64,000 bases of DNA. Origin: Actinopolymorpha alba DSM 45243. GTDB taxonomy: Bacteria; Actinomycetota; Actinomycetes; Propionibacteriales; Actinopolymorphaceae. A model generated the notes under the pieces. The model was not told where the DNA came from and ran no database searches. It worked only from the letters and a program-made list of their open reading frames with translations. Position 1 is the first letter of the stretch; each line of letters begins with the position of its first letter. The translations under genes and the position numbers were made by a program. Of the stretch, positions 18,620 to 27,857 are shown one piece after another. The stretch covers positions 1 through 64,000 of the forward strand of contig NZ_KB892769.1 of the NCBI RefSeq assembly GCF_000373925.1, in the 5' to 3' direction.

Positions 18620-18627
18620 CACGCCAA

Positions 18628-18673
18628 GGAGTGGAGACATTTCCGTGCTCCCACACGGAAAAGTCTCCACTCC
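18628..18673. repeat. Inverted repeat, 20-bp arms
   Basis: Left arm GGAGTGGAGACATTTCCGTG (18628-18647) pairs with 18654-18673 with one mismatch around a 6-nt loop. No T-run follows. It lies downstream of glnD, about 260 bp from its stop. Confidence 0.85.
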
Positions 18674-18932
18674 CTATCAGGTCAGCCAGTGCAGCGGCGG
18701 TCCAGGTCCAGGCGTTGGAGACCTGGCCGCCGAGATCTGCTACTTCCTCTTCGAACAACTCGCAGACGCACCGCCCACACATGAGAACGAACCGCGCCGT
18801 TCAAGGGGCGGCGATCCGTCGACACGACGGTTTTGTATGGGCCTCTATTGACGACAGTGAGTGTCGAGACTTCGTACTCGCTCCAACGGTGGTGTAAAGC
18901 GTTGACTGCCTAAACCGAGATCAGCGGAATCC

Positions 18933-21422
18933 TCAGGCGAGCGCGGCCTGGAGCGAACGACGGACCCGCGCGGCCGCGTCCTCGGTGAGCGGCCGGCCAT
19001 CAGCGCCGGTCAGGTAGAACACGTCGACGGCCTCACTCGCCCAGGTGCTCACATGCGCCGACCGGACCGAGCACCCGGCAGCCGCCACCGCCGTACAGAT
19101 GCGGTGAAACAAGCCGGGCCGGTCATGCGCCCGGACCTCGAGGACAGTGGCCGCCGCCGAGGCGTCCTTGACCACGCGCAGGTCCGCCGGGACCCGCGCC
19201 GATCCCGACCCGGAGGCAGCAGCGGAGACAGCGCCGGGGCCGGCTGGGTGACCCGCACCGCGCCGGGGAGTCCGCCGACCGGTGGGTTGGTCGTACGCCG
19301 CGTCCATCCGGCCCAGCCGCTCCGTGAGTTCGTCGGAACCTCCGGCCAGCGCCGCCGTCAGGCGTTCCCGCAGGACAGTCGCGTCCGGCGGGTCACCGAC
19401 GACCGACCACACCGACACGCCCCTGCCGTCGAGCGTCTCCACCGAGGCCGACTGGACGGAGAGCCGGGCGAGTGCCAGGACCGCAGCGACGGTGGCGAGC
19501 AGGCCCACCCGGTCGGGCGCCACCACCGTGATCCGGATCGCGCCCCACGCGTCCTCGGAATCGGCCTCCACCACGACGTCCGGCACACCGCGCTGCGCCA
19601 GCAGGCGTTGCCACGGCAGCAGCGGGCGCGGCAAGGGCACTTGGCCGCGTTCGAGCTGCCCGCGGACCCGGGACACGAGACGGGCCAGCAGCGCGGCCCG
19701 CCAGGGCGTCCATGCCACCGGACCGGTCGCTCGTGCGTCGGCCTCGGACAGCGCGGCGAGCAGGTCGAGGGTGTCGGCGTTCTCGACCACCGACGCGACC
19801 TGCTTGATCGTCTCGGGGTCGTCGAGGTCGCGCCGGGTGGCGGTCTCGACCAGCAGCAGGTGATGTCGGACCAACGCGGTCAGGGTGGCCACGTCCGCCG
19901 GGCTGAACCCCCAACTCGGGGCGAGCCGCTCAGCGATCGCGGCACCCACCGCGCTGTGGTCGTTCCCAGCCTCACCGCCAACGCGAACCTCACCGCCAAT
20001 GCCGGCCTCACCACCGGCGACGCCGGCTCCGCCCGGGCCACCCTCGCGGTCGCCGCCCTTGCCGATGTCGTGCAACAGCGCCGCGACCAGCAGGAGGTCT
20101 GGCCGGTGGACGCGGCGGACGAGCGTCGACGCACGCACACACGTCTCGAGCAGGTGACGGTCGACCGTGTGGCGGTGGACGGGGGAATACTGCGGCGCAC
20201 ACCGCACCCGCCGCCATTCGGGCAGCAGCTTGTCGATGACTCCGGCCTGGTCCAACGTCTCCCAGACCGGGCGCAGGTCGCCGCCCGTGCCCAGGAGCGC
20301 GCTGAAGAGCCGGCGCGCCTCTTCCGGCCATGGGTTCGGGAGCGGCACGAAGGCGTGGGCGAGCCGATCCGCCGTGTGGGGCGCGAGCAGGAGCCCCCGG
20401 TCGGCCGCCGCGTACGCCGCCCGCAACGGCAGCAGCGGGTCGCGTCCCAACCGCGCGTCCGGCGCGAGCACCACCTCGCCGTCGACCGCGGCGACGCCCG
20501 GCGCCAGTGGGGTGAGGAGCGGACCCGGTCGTGGCCGGGCCCGGGTGATGCGTCGACCGGAACGGGCGGCGAGCGCTCGTCCGGCGCGTCGCCAGGCGAT
20601 GTCACCGGTGTGGCTCAGCGTGCGCCCGAGTTGGTAGACGTAGCGCAGGAGCGCGTCCCGGTCAGGGAGCCCGCAGCCGCGTGCCACGTCGGGTTGCAAT
20701 TCCGCGAGCAGCCGGTCGGTCGGGCGCCGGCCCGCCGCTTCGTGGAGGACGTCGCGGACGTCGAGGAGTTCCTCGCGTACCCGCGCGAGGTTGGCGTGGG
20801 GGACCTCCACGAGCCAGGTCGCCGCCAGCGCCCGCAGCACCACGCCGTCCCGGAGGCCGCCGCGGGCTTCCTTCAGGTCGGGTTCGAGCAGGGAGGCGAT
20901 CTCGCCGACCCGGGCGGCCCGCTCGCGACAGCTCTCCTCCAGCTCCGGGAGCCGGCGCCGGGCGCTGCGCCGCCAGGCCGCGAGCAGTGTCGTACGAAGT
21001 CGAATCGTGAGGGCGGCGTCTCCCGCGACATGGCGGGCGTCCAGCAGGGACAACGCGGACCGCAGATCGGCATCGGCCGCCGCCAGCGCCTCCTCGATGG
21101 TGCGCACGCTGTGATCGAGGGCCACGCGTTCGTCCCACAGGGGATACCACAGGCGTTCGGCGATTGCCCCGACGTCAGGGCACCGGTCGTCGTACAGCAA
21201 AAGCACGTCGAGGTCGCTGGCCGCTGACAACTCACCCCTGCCGTAGCCGCCGAGGGCGACGACGGACACGCCGCCGGCCGGGCCGTCCACCTCGGTGAGG
21301 GCGTCGGTGAGGAGGGTACGCAGGCGGGTGTCGGCCGCCTGCGTACGTGCAGCCCGCGAGCGGCTGACCTCCGTCAACCGCTCGCGGACCGGGGGTGCCT
21401 CAGATGCCGAAGCCGAGGTCAA
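18933..21422 (-). CDS. glnD: PII uridylyltransferase GlnD
   Basis: An 829-residue bifunctional enzyme that modifies the PII protein in response to glutamine. The nucleotidyltransferase motif GGYGRGELSAASDLDVLL is near residue 57; the HD phosphohydrolase motif LLVAALLHDIGKGGD near 450; two ACT domains follow (DRVGLLATVAAVLALARLS and DRPGLFHRICTAVAAAGCS). The HD domain carries an unusual Gly-rich insertion encoded by 18-bp repeats at 19968-20030. The start is TTG, four bases after the glnB stop. In some actinobacteria the enzyme adenylylates PII instead. Confidence 0.93.
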   Translation of the reverse strand: MTSASASEAPPVRERLTEVSRSRAARTQAADTRLRTLLTDALTEVDGPAGGVSVVALGGYGRGELSAASDLDVLLLYDDRCPDVGAIAERLWYPLWDERVALDHSVRTIEEALAAADADLRSALSLLDARHVAGDAALTIRLRTTLLAAWRRSARRRLPELEESCRERAARVGEIASLLEPDLKEARGGLRDGVVLRALAATWLVEVPHANLARVREELLDVRDVLHEAAGRRPTDRLLAELQPDVARGCGLPDRDALLRYVYQLGRTLSHTGDIAWRRAGRALAARSGRRITRARPRPGPLLTPLAPGVAAVDGEVVLAPDARLGRDPLLPLRAAYAAADRGLLLAPHTADRLAHAFVPLPNPWPEEARRLFSALLGTGGDLRPVWETLDQAGVIDKLLPEWRRVRCAPQYSPVHRHTVDRHLLETCVRASTLVRRVHRPDLLLVAALLHDIGKGGDREGGPGGAGVAGGEAGIGGEVRVGGEAGNDHSAVGAAIAERLAPSWGFSPADVATLTALVRHHLLLVETATRRDLDDPETIKQVASVVENADTLDLLAALSEADARATGPVAWTPWRAALLARLVSRVRGQLERGQVPLPRPLLPWQRLLAQRGVPDVVVEADSEDAWGAIRITVVAPDRVGLLATVAAVLALARLSVQSASVETLDGRGVSVWSVVGDPPDATVLRERLTAALAGGSDELTERLGRMDAAYDQPTGRRTPRRGAGHPAGPGAVSAAASGSGSARVPADLRVVKDASAAATVLEVRAHDRPGLFHRICTAVAAAGCSVRSAHVSTWASEAVDVFYLTGADGRPLTEDAAARVRRSLQAALA
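19968..20030 (-). repeat. 18-bp tandem repeat inside glnD
   Basis: Units AGCCTCACCGCCAACGCG and AACCTCACCGCCAATGCC (19968-20003), then a divergent third copy, encode repeats of the form GGE(A/V). They sit between the HD-motif HDIGKG and the following DHSAVGAAIAERL, a distance normally only a few residues. Confidence 0.8.
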
Positions 21423-21425
21423 TCG

Positions 21426-23131
<1,706 letters not shown>

Positions 23132-23477
23132 TGCGTCTCCTCCTGGAGATGAGTCCGAAGCTTGGTTCGTGCTGCTGGGAAGGTCGTAAATGCTCGGCGG
23201 CTCCCAGCGACGTCAACGGCGCCAGGTGAGCCGAATACGGATCCGGCAAGAGTGGTCGGGCAGTGTTTCGCGGGCCGGCCACTCATGTTGCGGGCCGATG
23301 ACGGATAGCCCGCCGAGCGTGAATTCCGTGTGAACTGAGGGGCATTTCCAGTGATTGGCCAGCGTGAGGCCGCTCACATCTGGGGCAGTCCGCGCAACCC
23401 CGGCGGAAGGTGTCGGGTCGTGCATACGGAATTCGAGACGCCGGCGTCTCGTAATTGTAGTGAAGGGATAACATTCC
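23132..23477. other. Divergent promoter region between amtB and the membrane protein gene
   Basis: A 346-bp gap between divergent genes. Apart from the 18-bp palindrome at 23434-23451 I see no clear operator, terminator or gene. The amtB promoter should lie here. Confidence 0.5.
23434..23451. promoter_or_regulatory. 18-bp perfect palindrome, possible TetR operator
   Basis: CGAGACGCCGGCGTCTCG is a perfect 18-bp palindrome 26 bp before the GTG of the membrane protein gene, whose operon ends with a TetR regulator. Its position suits autoregulation by that TetR. Confidence 0.5.
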
Positions 23478-23951
23478 GTGACGAAACCCGCGTCAGCCGG
23501 CCGCGCCGATCACGCTGCGCTCACCCGATCGGGCAACCGGAGGATCCTGATCGCCGGATGCGCGGCCCTGCTACTTCTCGGCCTGCTCGCGGCCCTCGTG
23601 TCGGGAGTCGTTCGGGCGCCCAGGCAGGGCCTGGACAACCCCACCCTCCTCGTCGGACTGGTCGGCGCTGTCCTCGCCGTCGCGACACTCAGGTGGTGGG
23701 CGCGGCGCCAGTCGCTTCCCGTCGGAGCCGTCATCGCCTCGCTCCTGCTGCCCCGCCAGGCGCGGATCGCCTGGTCCACGTCGAAGGAACTCGCGATCCC
23801 GCCGGGCGGCCGGCACGCGGGCGAAGCGCCGCCACTTGCCGACGAACTCGCCTCGGCCGCCAATGCGGTCGACATCACGACGGCCCGCCATGCGGCGACC
23901 GTCGACGACCCCCAGGACGATCTGGTCACCTCCACACATCCGCATCCGTGA
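23478..23951 (+). CDS. Hypothetical two-helix membrane protein
   Basis: A 157-residue protein with two hydrophobic segments (RILIAGCAALLLLGLLAALV and TLLVGLVGAVLAVATL, about residues 22-42 and 56-72) and a hydrophilic C-terminal half of about 80 residues. The start is GTG with GAAGGG upstream. Its stop overlaps the TetR start (GTGA), so the pair is one operon. No family recognised. Confidence 0.6.
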   Translation: MTKPASAGRADHAALTRSGNRRILIAGCAALLLLGLLAALVSGVVRAPRQGLDNPTLLVGLVGAVLAVATLRWWARRQSLPVGAVIASLLLPRQARIAWSTSKELAIPPGGRHAGEAPPLADELASAANAVDITTARHAATVDDPQDDLVTSTHPHP

Positions 23952-24532
23952 GCCAGGCGTCCCGCCGCGGCCGACCCCGCGACGCGGCCGCTGACACACG
24001 GATCCGGGGAGCCGCCGCCGACCTGCTGCTCGAGCGGGGCTTCGAGCGGGTGACCGTGCAGGACGTGGCCGAACGCGCCGGCGTCGGCAAGGCCACCGTC
24101 TACCGCCGGTGGCCCAGCAAGGAGGCGTTGGCGTACGACGCCCTCGCCGGCCTGATCGGGGTCGAGCTCGCGACGCAGGACACCGGCTCGCTGGTCGGGG
24201 ACCTGGCGCCGGCGGTGGAGGATCTCGCCGGATTCGCGGCCACGCCACGAGGCGCAGGGTTCCTCGCTCTAGCCGCGCGTGAGGCGGCCCGGGATCCCCG
24301 GCTGACCCGGTTGTACCGCGAGGCGCTCGACCGCTGGATCGACCGGGCTCGGGGGCCCTTCCAGCGGGCCGCGGCGCGAGGAGAGATCAGAACGGACGTC
24401 GACCCGCGCGCGGTCGTGGAGTCGCTGCTCGGCGTCCTCGTGTTGAGGGCCCTCACCGGGGCGCCACTGCCGGACGCGGTCGAGCTCCGCGCGCAGGTGG
24501 AACTCCTGCTCGACGGCCTTCGTCCCCGCTGA
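23948..24532 (+). CDS. TetR-family transcriptional regulator
   Basis: A 194-residue regulator. The N-terminal helix-turn-helix is GFERVTVQDVAERAGVGKAT followed by VYRRWPSKEAL (about residues 27-60). The C-terminal ligand domain is divergent, as normal for TetR proteins. It starts at GTG within the overlap with the membrane protein gene, and probably represses that operon through the palindrome at 23434. Confidence 0.88.
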   Translation: MSQASRRGRPRDAAADTRIRGAAADLLLERGFERVTVQDVAERAGVGKATVYRRWPSKEALAYDALAGLIGVELATQDTGSLVGDLAPAVEDLAGFAATPRGAGFLALAAREAARDPRLTRLYREALDRWIDRARGPFQRAAARGEIRTDVDPRAVVESLLGVLVLRALTGAPLPDAVELRAQVELLLDGLRPR

Positions 24533-24565
24533 GCCACTGCCACACACCCGCGGGGTTGCGCGCCG

Positions 24566-25972
24566 TCAGGTGCCGCGCCGCTCGGCGGCAACGGCGCGAA
24601 GTGGGACCGCAGCCTTGAGAACCATCTCGTCGTACTCCTCCACCGGGTCGGAGTCGAGGACGATCGCGCCACCGGCACCGATGGTGAGCCGGCCCCGATG
24701 AAGGACCGCGGTGCGGATCACCACGCTCAGGTCGGCCGTACCCCGCAGCCCGAAGAAGCCGAGCGCTCCGGAGTAGATCCCCCTCGCCCGCGTCTCCAAC
24801 CCGTCGAGGATCTCCATGGTGCGCAGCTTCGGCGCCCCGGTCATCGAGCCTGGTGGGAAGCAGGCCCGGGCCGCCCGCACCGCGCTCACCCCGTCGCGCA
24901 ACCGGCCACGGACGGTCGACACCAGCGTGTGCACGGTGGCGTACGACTCGACGGCGAGGAACGCCGGGACGCTGATCGTCCCCGGCTCGCACACCCGGCC
25001 GAGGTCGTTGCGGAGGAGGTCGACGATCATGAGGTTCTCGGCCTGGGCCTTGGTGCTGGTCAGGAGTTCCTTGCGGAGTACGCCGTCTCGGCCCGGGTCG
25101 TCGTCACGTGCCGCCGTGCCCTTGATCGGCCGGGACTCGGCGTACCCCTCGGCGTCGACGCTCAGGAAGCGTTCGGGAGACGCGGACAGCACGTGCGCGT
25201 CGCCGAGTCGCAGGTAGGCGGCGTACGGCGCCGGGTTGATCCCCCGCAACCGGCGGTAGAGCGGGAACGGATCCCCGGTGTAGGGCAGGTCGACTGTGTT
25301 GGTGAGACAGATCTCGTAACTCTCGCCGGCTCGAAGCCGGGCCAGGCATGACTCGACGTCGCGCAGGTAGCGGTCGCGGGACCTCACCAGCCAGCGCTCG
25401 GGGTCGAGGTCGCCGGGTGGGTCAGATGGTGGAGTGGGCGGCGCGGGTGGGGCGGCCAGCCCGGGTCCGTGGGTGAGGTCGCGCAGCCGGTCCGTGGCGG
25501 CTTCGATCCAGGTTGGACGCTCTCCCCGGGCCGTGAGCTCCAGGACCCAGGTGCGCCCGCCCACGTGGTCGACCACGACGTACCTGGTGGCGGCCAGCCA
25601 GACCGCGTCGGGGAGGTCCGCGTGGTGCCGGGTGGCCGCGCCGTCGTACGCCTTGAGCTCGTAGCCGAGGTACCCCACGTAGCCGCAGGCGAGTTCGGGC
25701 GGCAGACCTGGCGGTAGGTCGACCTGGCGCTCGGCGAGCCGGCGTTCGAGCTGGTCGAAGATCGTCTCGGCGTGATCTTCGCGGACGCGGGCCGTCAGCA
25801 CCTCGCCGTACGGTCCACTGGTGTCGCCGAGCAGGGAGTATCTCGCAGGCGCCGCCACCAGGCTGCTGTCCAGCCAGAACGCCCAACGGCTCGCGCCGAA
25901 GAGGTTGGCGAACGCCCGCTCGGTGTCCACGGGGTGGTCGAGCTCGCGGGCATGGAGGGTCCAGCTGGTCAC
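24566..25972 (-). CDS. pabB: Aminodeoxychorismate synthase component I (PabB-like)
   Basis: A 468-residue chorismate-binding enzyme giving 4-amino-4-deoxychorismate for folate. Motifs: SYEICLTNTVDLPYTGDPF, SASPERFLSVDAEG, ESRPIKGTAARDDDP, LLRNDLGRVCEPG, CFPPGSMTGAPKLRTMEI and GIYSGALGFFGL. PIKGT rather than PIAGT supports PabB over anthranilate synthase TrpE. The start is GTG. No amidotransferase subunit or pabC is adjacent. Confidence 0.88.
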   Translation of the reverse strand: MTSWTLHARELDHPVDTERAFANLFGASRWAFWLDSSLVAAPARYSLLGDTSGPYGEVLTARVREDHAETIFDQLERRLAERQVDLPPGLPPELACGYVGYLGYELKAYDGAATRHHADLPDAVWLAATRYVVVDHVGGRTWVLELTARGERPTWIEAATDRLRDLTHGPGLAAPPAPPTPPSDPPGDLDPERWLVRSRDRYLRDVESCLARLRAGESYEICLTNTVDLPYTGDPFPLYRRLRGINPAPYAAYLRLGDAHVLSASPERFLSVDAEGYAESRPIKGTAARDDDPGRDGVLRKELLTSTKAQAENLMIVDLLRNDLGRVCEPGTISVPAFLAVESYATVHTLVSTVRGRLRDGVSAVRAARACFPPGSMTGAPKLRTMEILDGLETRARGIYSGALGFFGLRGTADLSVVIRTAVLHRGRLTIGAGGAIVLDSDPVEEYDEMVLKAAVPLRAVAAERRGT

Positions 25973-26136
25973 GGCACCAGGCTAGGGACCCGCCGTCTGT
26001 CACCCCGCCGGGGTCAGGATGTCCTCGAGCTCGCTCACGTCCTGCAGCACGGTCCGCATCAACGGCGTGAAGTTCGATGAGTTCGCTGGTGGAGTGTTGC
26101 AGGAGGCAGAGGCAGGGTGAGACACGCTTGCGCGGA

Positions 26137-26592
26137 TCAGTACAAGCCGAGGGCTGAAAGCAGCTGTCGGGCCGCCTCGGGCAGCTCGCAGGCATAGGCG
26201 ATGGCGGCCTCGGCTTCCTCGGTGCTGGTGTTATCGCCAGGGACCGTGGGGTACTCGAGCTCGTTGCGCCGCCGCCGCATCGCGCCGAACTTCCTGAACC
26301 CGTCGCCGAACTGCGCCCTCAGAAGCGTCTCTACCGCGTAATGTCCGCCGGTCGTAGTCGGGCGCAGGCCCTGCTGAGCCAGGAGTGCGGTGCCGCTGTA
26401 CCGGGCGGCGTCGTATGCCAGGACATAGGAGGTGTCGGGGTCGTTCTCGAGGAGTGCCGCAGCGCTGTCGAGCGTCCGCTGGGCCTTCTTCAGCAGAGGT
26501 TCTCCGTTGGCCGCGGCCCCAGTGACCTTCTGCAGGTGGCGGGCGTTCAGCGCGGCTTCCACCTCCGCCTGCCCGCGTGCCCAGCGGCTCAT
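26137..26592 (-). CDS. HEPN-domain protein
   Basis: A 151-residue all-helical protein resembling the SAV_6107-type HEPN family: ALLENDPDTSYVLAYDAARY, GLRPTTTGGHYAVETLLRAQ, FGAMRRRRNELEYPTV. In HEPN toxins an R-x4-6-H motif forms the RNase site; here the corresponding place reads RRRRNELEYP with no histidine, so catalysis is doubtful. The ATG overlaps the stop of an upstream fragment (ATGA). HEPN proteins usually pair with a minimal nucleotidyltransferase; that partner seems reduced to its last 49 residues. Confidence 0.75.
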   Translation of the reverse strand: MSRWARGQAEVEAALNARHLQKVTGAAANGEPLLKKAQRTLDSAAALLENDPDTSYVLAYDAARYSGTALLAQQGLRPTTTGGHYAVETLLRAQFGDGFRKFGAMRRRRNELEYPTVPGDNTSTEEAEAAIAYACELPEAARQLLSALGLY

Positions 26593-26738
26593 GCGGCCTC
26601 ACCTGACTCGAGCGGGAGGACCTGCACGTGTAGTGAGGCCTTGATCTGGGCGACAAGTGGGTCGTCCCCCTCAGCCCAGTGCCGCGGCGAGCGGAGCACG
26701 GGGTTGACCTGCATGCCAAGGCGACGGAGTTCGGGCAC
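26589..26738 (-). pseudogene. 3' fragment resembling a minimal nucleotidyltransferase
   Basis: A 49-codon open frame: PELRRLGMQVNPVLRSPRHW, then AEGDDPLVAQIKASLHVQVL. The pattern 'LG.xVNPvxxSPxxWA..DDPLvxQIKaSp' resembles the end of MNT/HTH-fused nucleotidyltransferases that pair with HEPN proteins. The catalytic GSxARGExxxxSDxD part is absent: upstream of this point the DNA encodes a broken merR. The stop overlaps the HEPN start. Family recognition is from memory and moderate. Confidence 0.45.
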
Positions 26739-26979
26739 ACATCGCCTGCGTCAGCCTGCAGACACTCCACGAACGGCCGGGTCTCCTCGAGGGAGAACCC
26801 GATCGGCAGCAGCGAACGAATCTCCTCGACGATGCGTACGTCGGCGCCGTCGTAGGCGCGGTAACCGTTAGCGGTACGGCGGGCGGGCAACATCCCCTGC
26901 GCCTCGTAGTACCTCAGAGCGCGCGTGGTGGTGAGCGCGCGTGGTGGTACCGGTCCGGTCGGCGAGTTCTCCGATGCGC
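26739..26979 (-). pseudogene. Truncated and frameshifted merR-family gene
   Basis: The ATG at 26979, with GAGGAGG upstream, begins MRIGELADRTGTTTRA, a MerR helix-turn-helix start. A 16-bp tandem duplication (26915-26946) then shifts the frame. Removing one copy restores RALRYYEAQGMLPARRTANG, then YRAYDGADVRIVEEIRSLLP and GFSLEETRPFVECL. After about 80 codons the MerR reading ends and the nucleotidyltransferase-like fragment begins, so the 3' part is lost as well. Two independent lesions make this a pseudogene. Confidence 0.8.
26915..26946. repeat. Exact 16-bp tandem duplication in merR
   Basis: GAGCGCGCGTGGTGGT occurs twice back to back (26915-26930, 26931-26946). It inserts 16 bp in the helix-turn-helix region and destroys the frame. 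The exact identity suggests a recent slippage event. Confidence 0.9.
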
Positions 26980-27070
26980 ATCTGGCCTCCTCGCCCTCGA
27001 CCGTAGACCTTGTCGTCAGCGTCAACGCCAGCCTTCTGCCGGACACCCCGAAGCGAGGGAAGCGACGCGG

Positions 27071-27469
27071 TCAGGCACCAGGATGCGCGATCGGGAGGCC
27101 CATCCCTTCCGCTACCGCGAGTAGACGTTTGTCGTACGTCACGAAGACCGACAAATCATTGCCGAAAACCGCACTGGCGGTCGCCAGATGGATCGCGTCG
27201 AGGGATCGGAGATTCGGGTCAGGGTACGCTGCCGCCGTCGCGCGCACGAGGTCATCGATCTCGTAGAGCGCAAGGCGCTGGAGTACGGCGGGCGCGGCTG
27301 CGAGGAGTTCCGGCTCGCTCCGACGCAATGCCCTCGGCACCTCCACCTCGACCAATGCGGACGACACGAGGAGGTCGCCCGGGCGATCGTCGAGCCAGTC
27401 GGCCAGGTCATCACTGGCTGGCTCGCGACGGATCAGTTTGATCAACGCCGCAGTGTCGAGGTAGATCAT
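27071..27469 (-). CDS. vapC: VapC-type PIN-domain toxin
   Basis: A 132-residue PIN-domain ribonuclease. Acidic metal ligands are D5 in IYLDTAALIKL, Glu in SALVEVEVPRAL, Asp in LRSLDAIHLATA and Asp in VFVTYDKRLL. The ATG at 27469 shares one base with the antitoxin stop (TGATG), a usual TA arrangement. It likely cleaves a tRNA or rRNA site when freed from VapB. All four acidic residues are present, so it should be active. Confidence 0.92.
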   Translation of the reverse strand: MIYLDTAALIKLIRREPASDDLADWLDDRPGDLLVSSALVEVEVPRALRRSEPELLAAAPAVLQRLALYEIDDLVRATAAAYPDPNLRSLDAIHLATASAVFGNDLSVFVTYDKRLLAVAEGMGLPIAHPGA

Positions 27470-27741
27470 CAATACCGCTCTTCGTCCCGTAGCCTGCTGA
27501 CCAGTTCACCGCTCTCATGATCAGTCCGGACCGGGCCTCGTGGTCGTGGCATCGGCCCCCTCACACTCGGAAGCCGGAGCTTTCCGCTGGCCGCGAGCCT
27601 GGCAATGGGTTCGGCTACCGCCGGCATGATCCGGGCAACGACGACACCGCGCTCGGTAATGTCGATCTCCTCGCCCCGCTTCACCCTCGCCAACACCCCG
27701 GCAGTGTCCTGATTGAGCGCGCGCACTGGAACCTCACTCAT
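27469..27741 (-). CDS. vapB: VapB antitoxin, Phd/YefM type
   Basis: A 90-residue antitoxin. The N-terminal Phd/YefM DNA-binding fold is MSEVPVRALNQDTAGVLARV, then KRGEEIDITERGVVVARIMP; the C-terminal 40 residues are Pro/Arg-rich and should wrap the toxin. The ATG at 27741 is chosen from the family start; a longer frame runs into the operator region. Confidence 0.88.
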   Translation of the reverse strand: MSEVPVRALNQDTAGVLARVKRGEEIDITERGVVVARIMPAVAEPIARLAASGKLRLPSVRGPMPRPRGPVRTDHESGELVSRLRDEERY

Positions 27742-27747
27742 GCCCTG

Positions 27748-27777
27748 AGTGTAGTACGAAGGTGTAGTACCTACACC
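27748..27777. promoter_or_regulatory. Likely vapBC operator
   Basis: GGTGTAGTACCTACACC (27761-27777) is an inverted repeat with 7-bp arms, and GTGTAGTAC is repeated at 27748-27756. It lies 7-36 bp before the vapB start, where VapB or VapBC would repress the promoter. Confidence 0.6.
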
Positions 27778-27857
27778 CTTAGGGATGCCGACATCGAAGA
27801 CTCCGTACCTCGGGCGGCGACAGGTCCCGCGAGGAGTCCTCGGCATGACCCGTGAGA

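Larger units (their letters stand above)
18188..18932. other. 745-bp gene-free gap packed with palindromic elements
   Basis: No gene is supported here. The gap holds four structured elements in a row, listed separately: a dispersed repeat at 18350, an inverted repeat at 18473, a dispersed 69-bp repeat at 18551 and an inverted repeat at 18628. The stretch 18680-18932 shows nothing clear. Confidence 0.7.

Noticed and set aside
17615-18670. Long 351-codon reading of the hypothetical gene
   Set aside because: The part upstream of 18187 runs through palindromic repeats, changes base composition and lacks a ribosome site at its start; the ATG at 18187 has one.
19053-21227. 724-codon plus-strand open frame
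   Set aside because: Antisense shadow of glnD; its protein is Arg/Gly-rich with no domain, a usual by-product of high-GC coding.
25973-26136. Small minus-strand frame ending LQDVSELEDILTPAG
   Set aside because: Short, no ribosome site, no recognisable start; could be the tail of a lost gene but cannot be supported.
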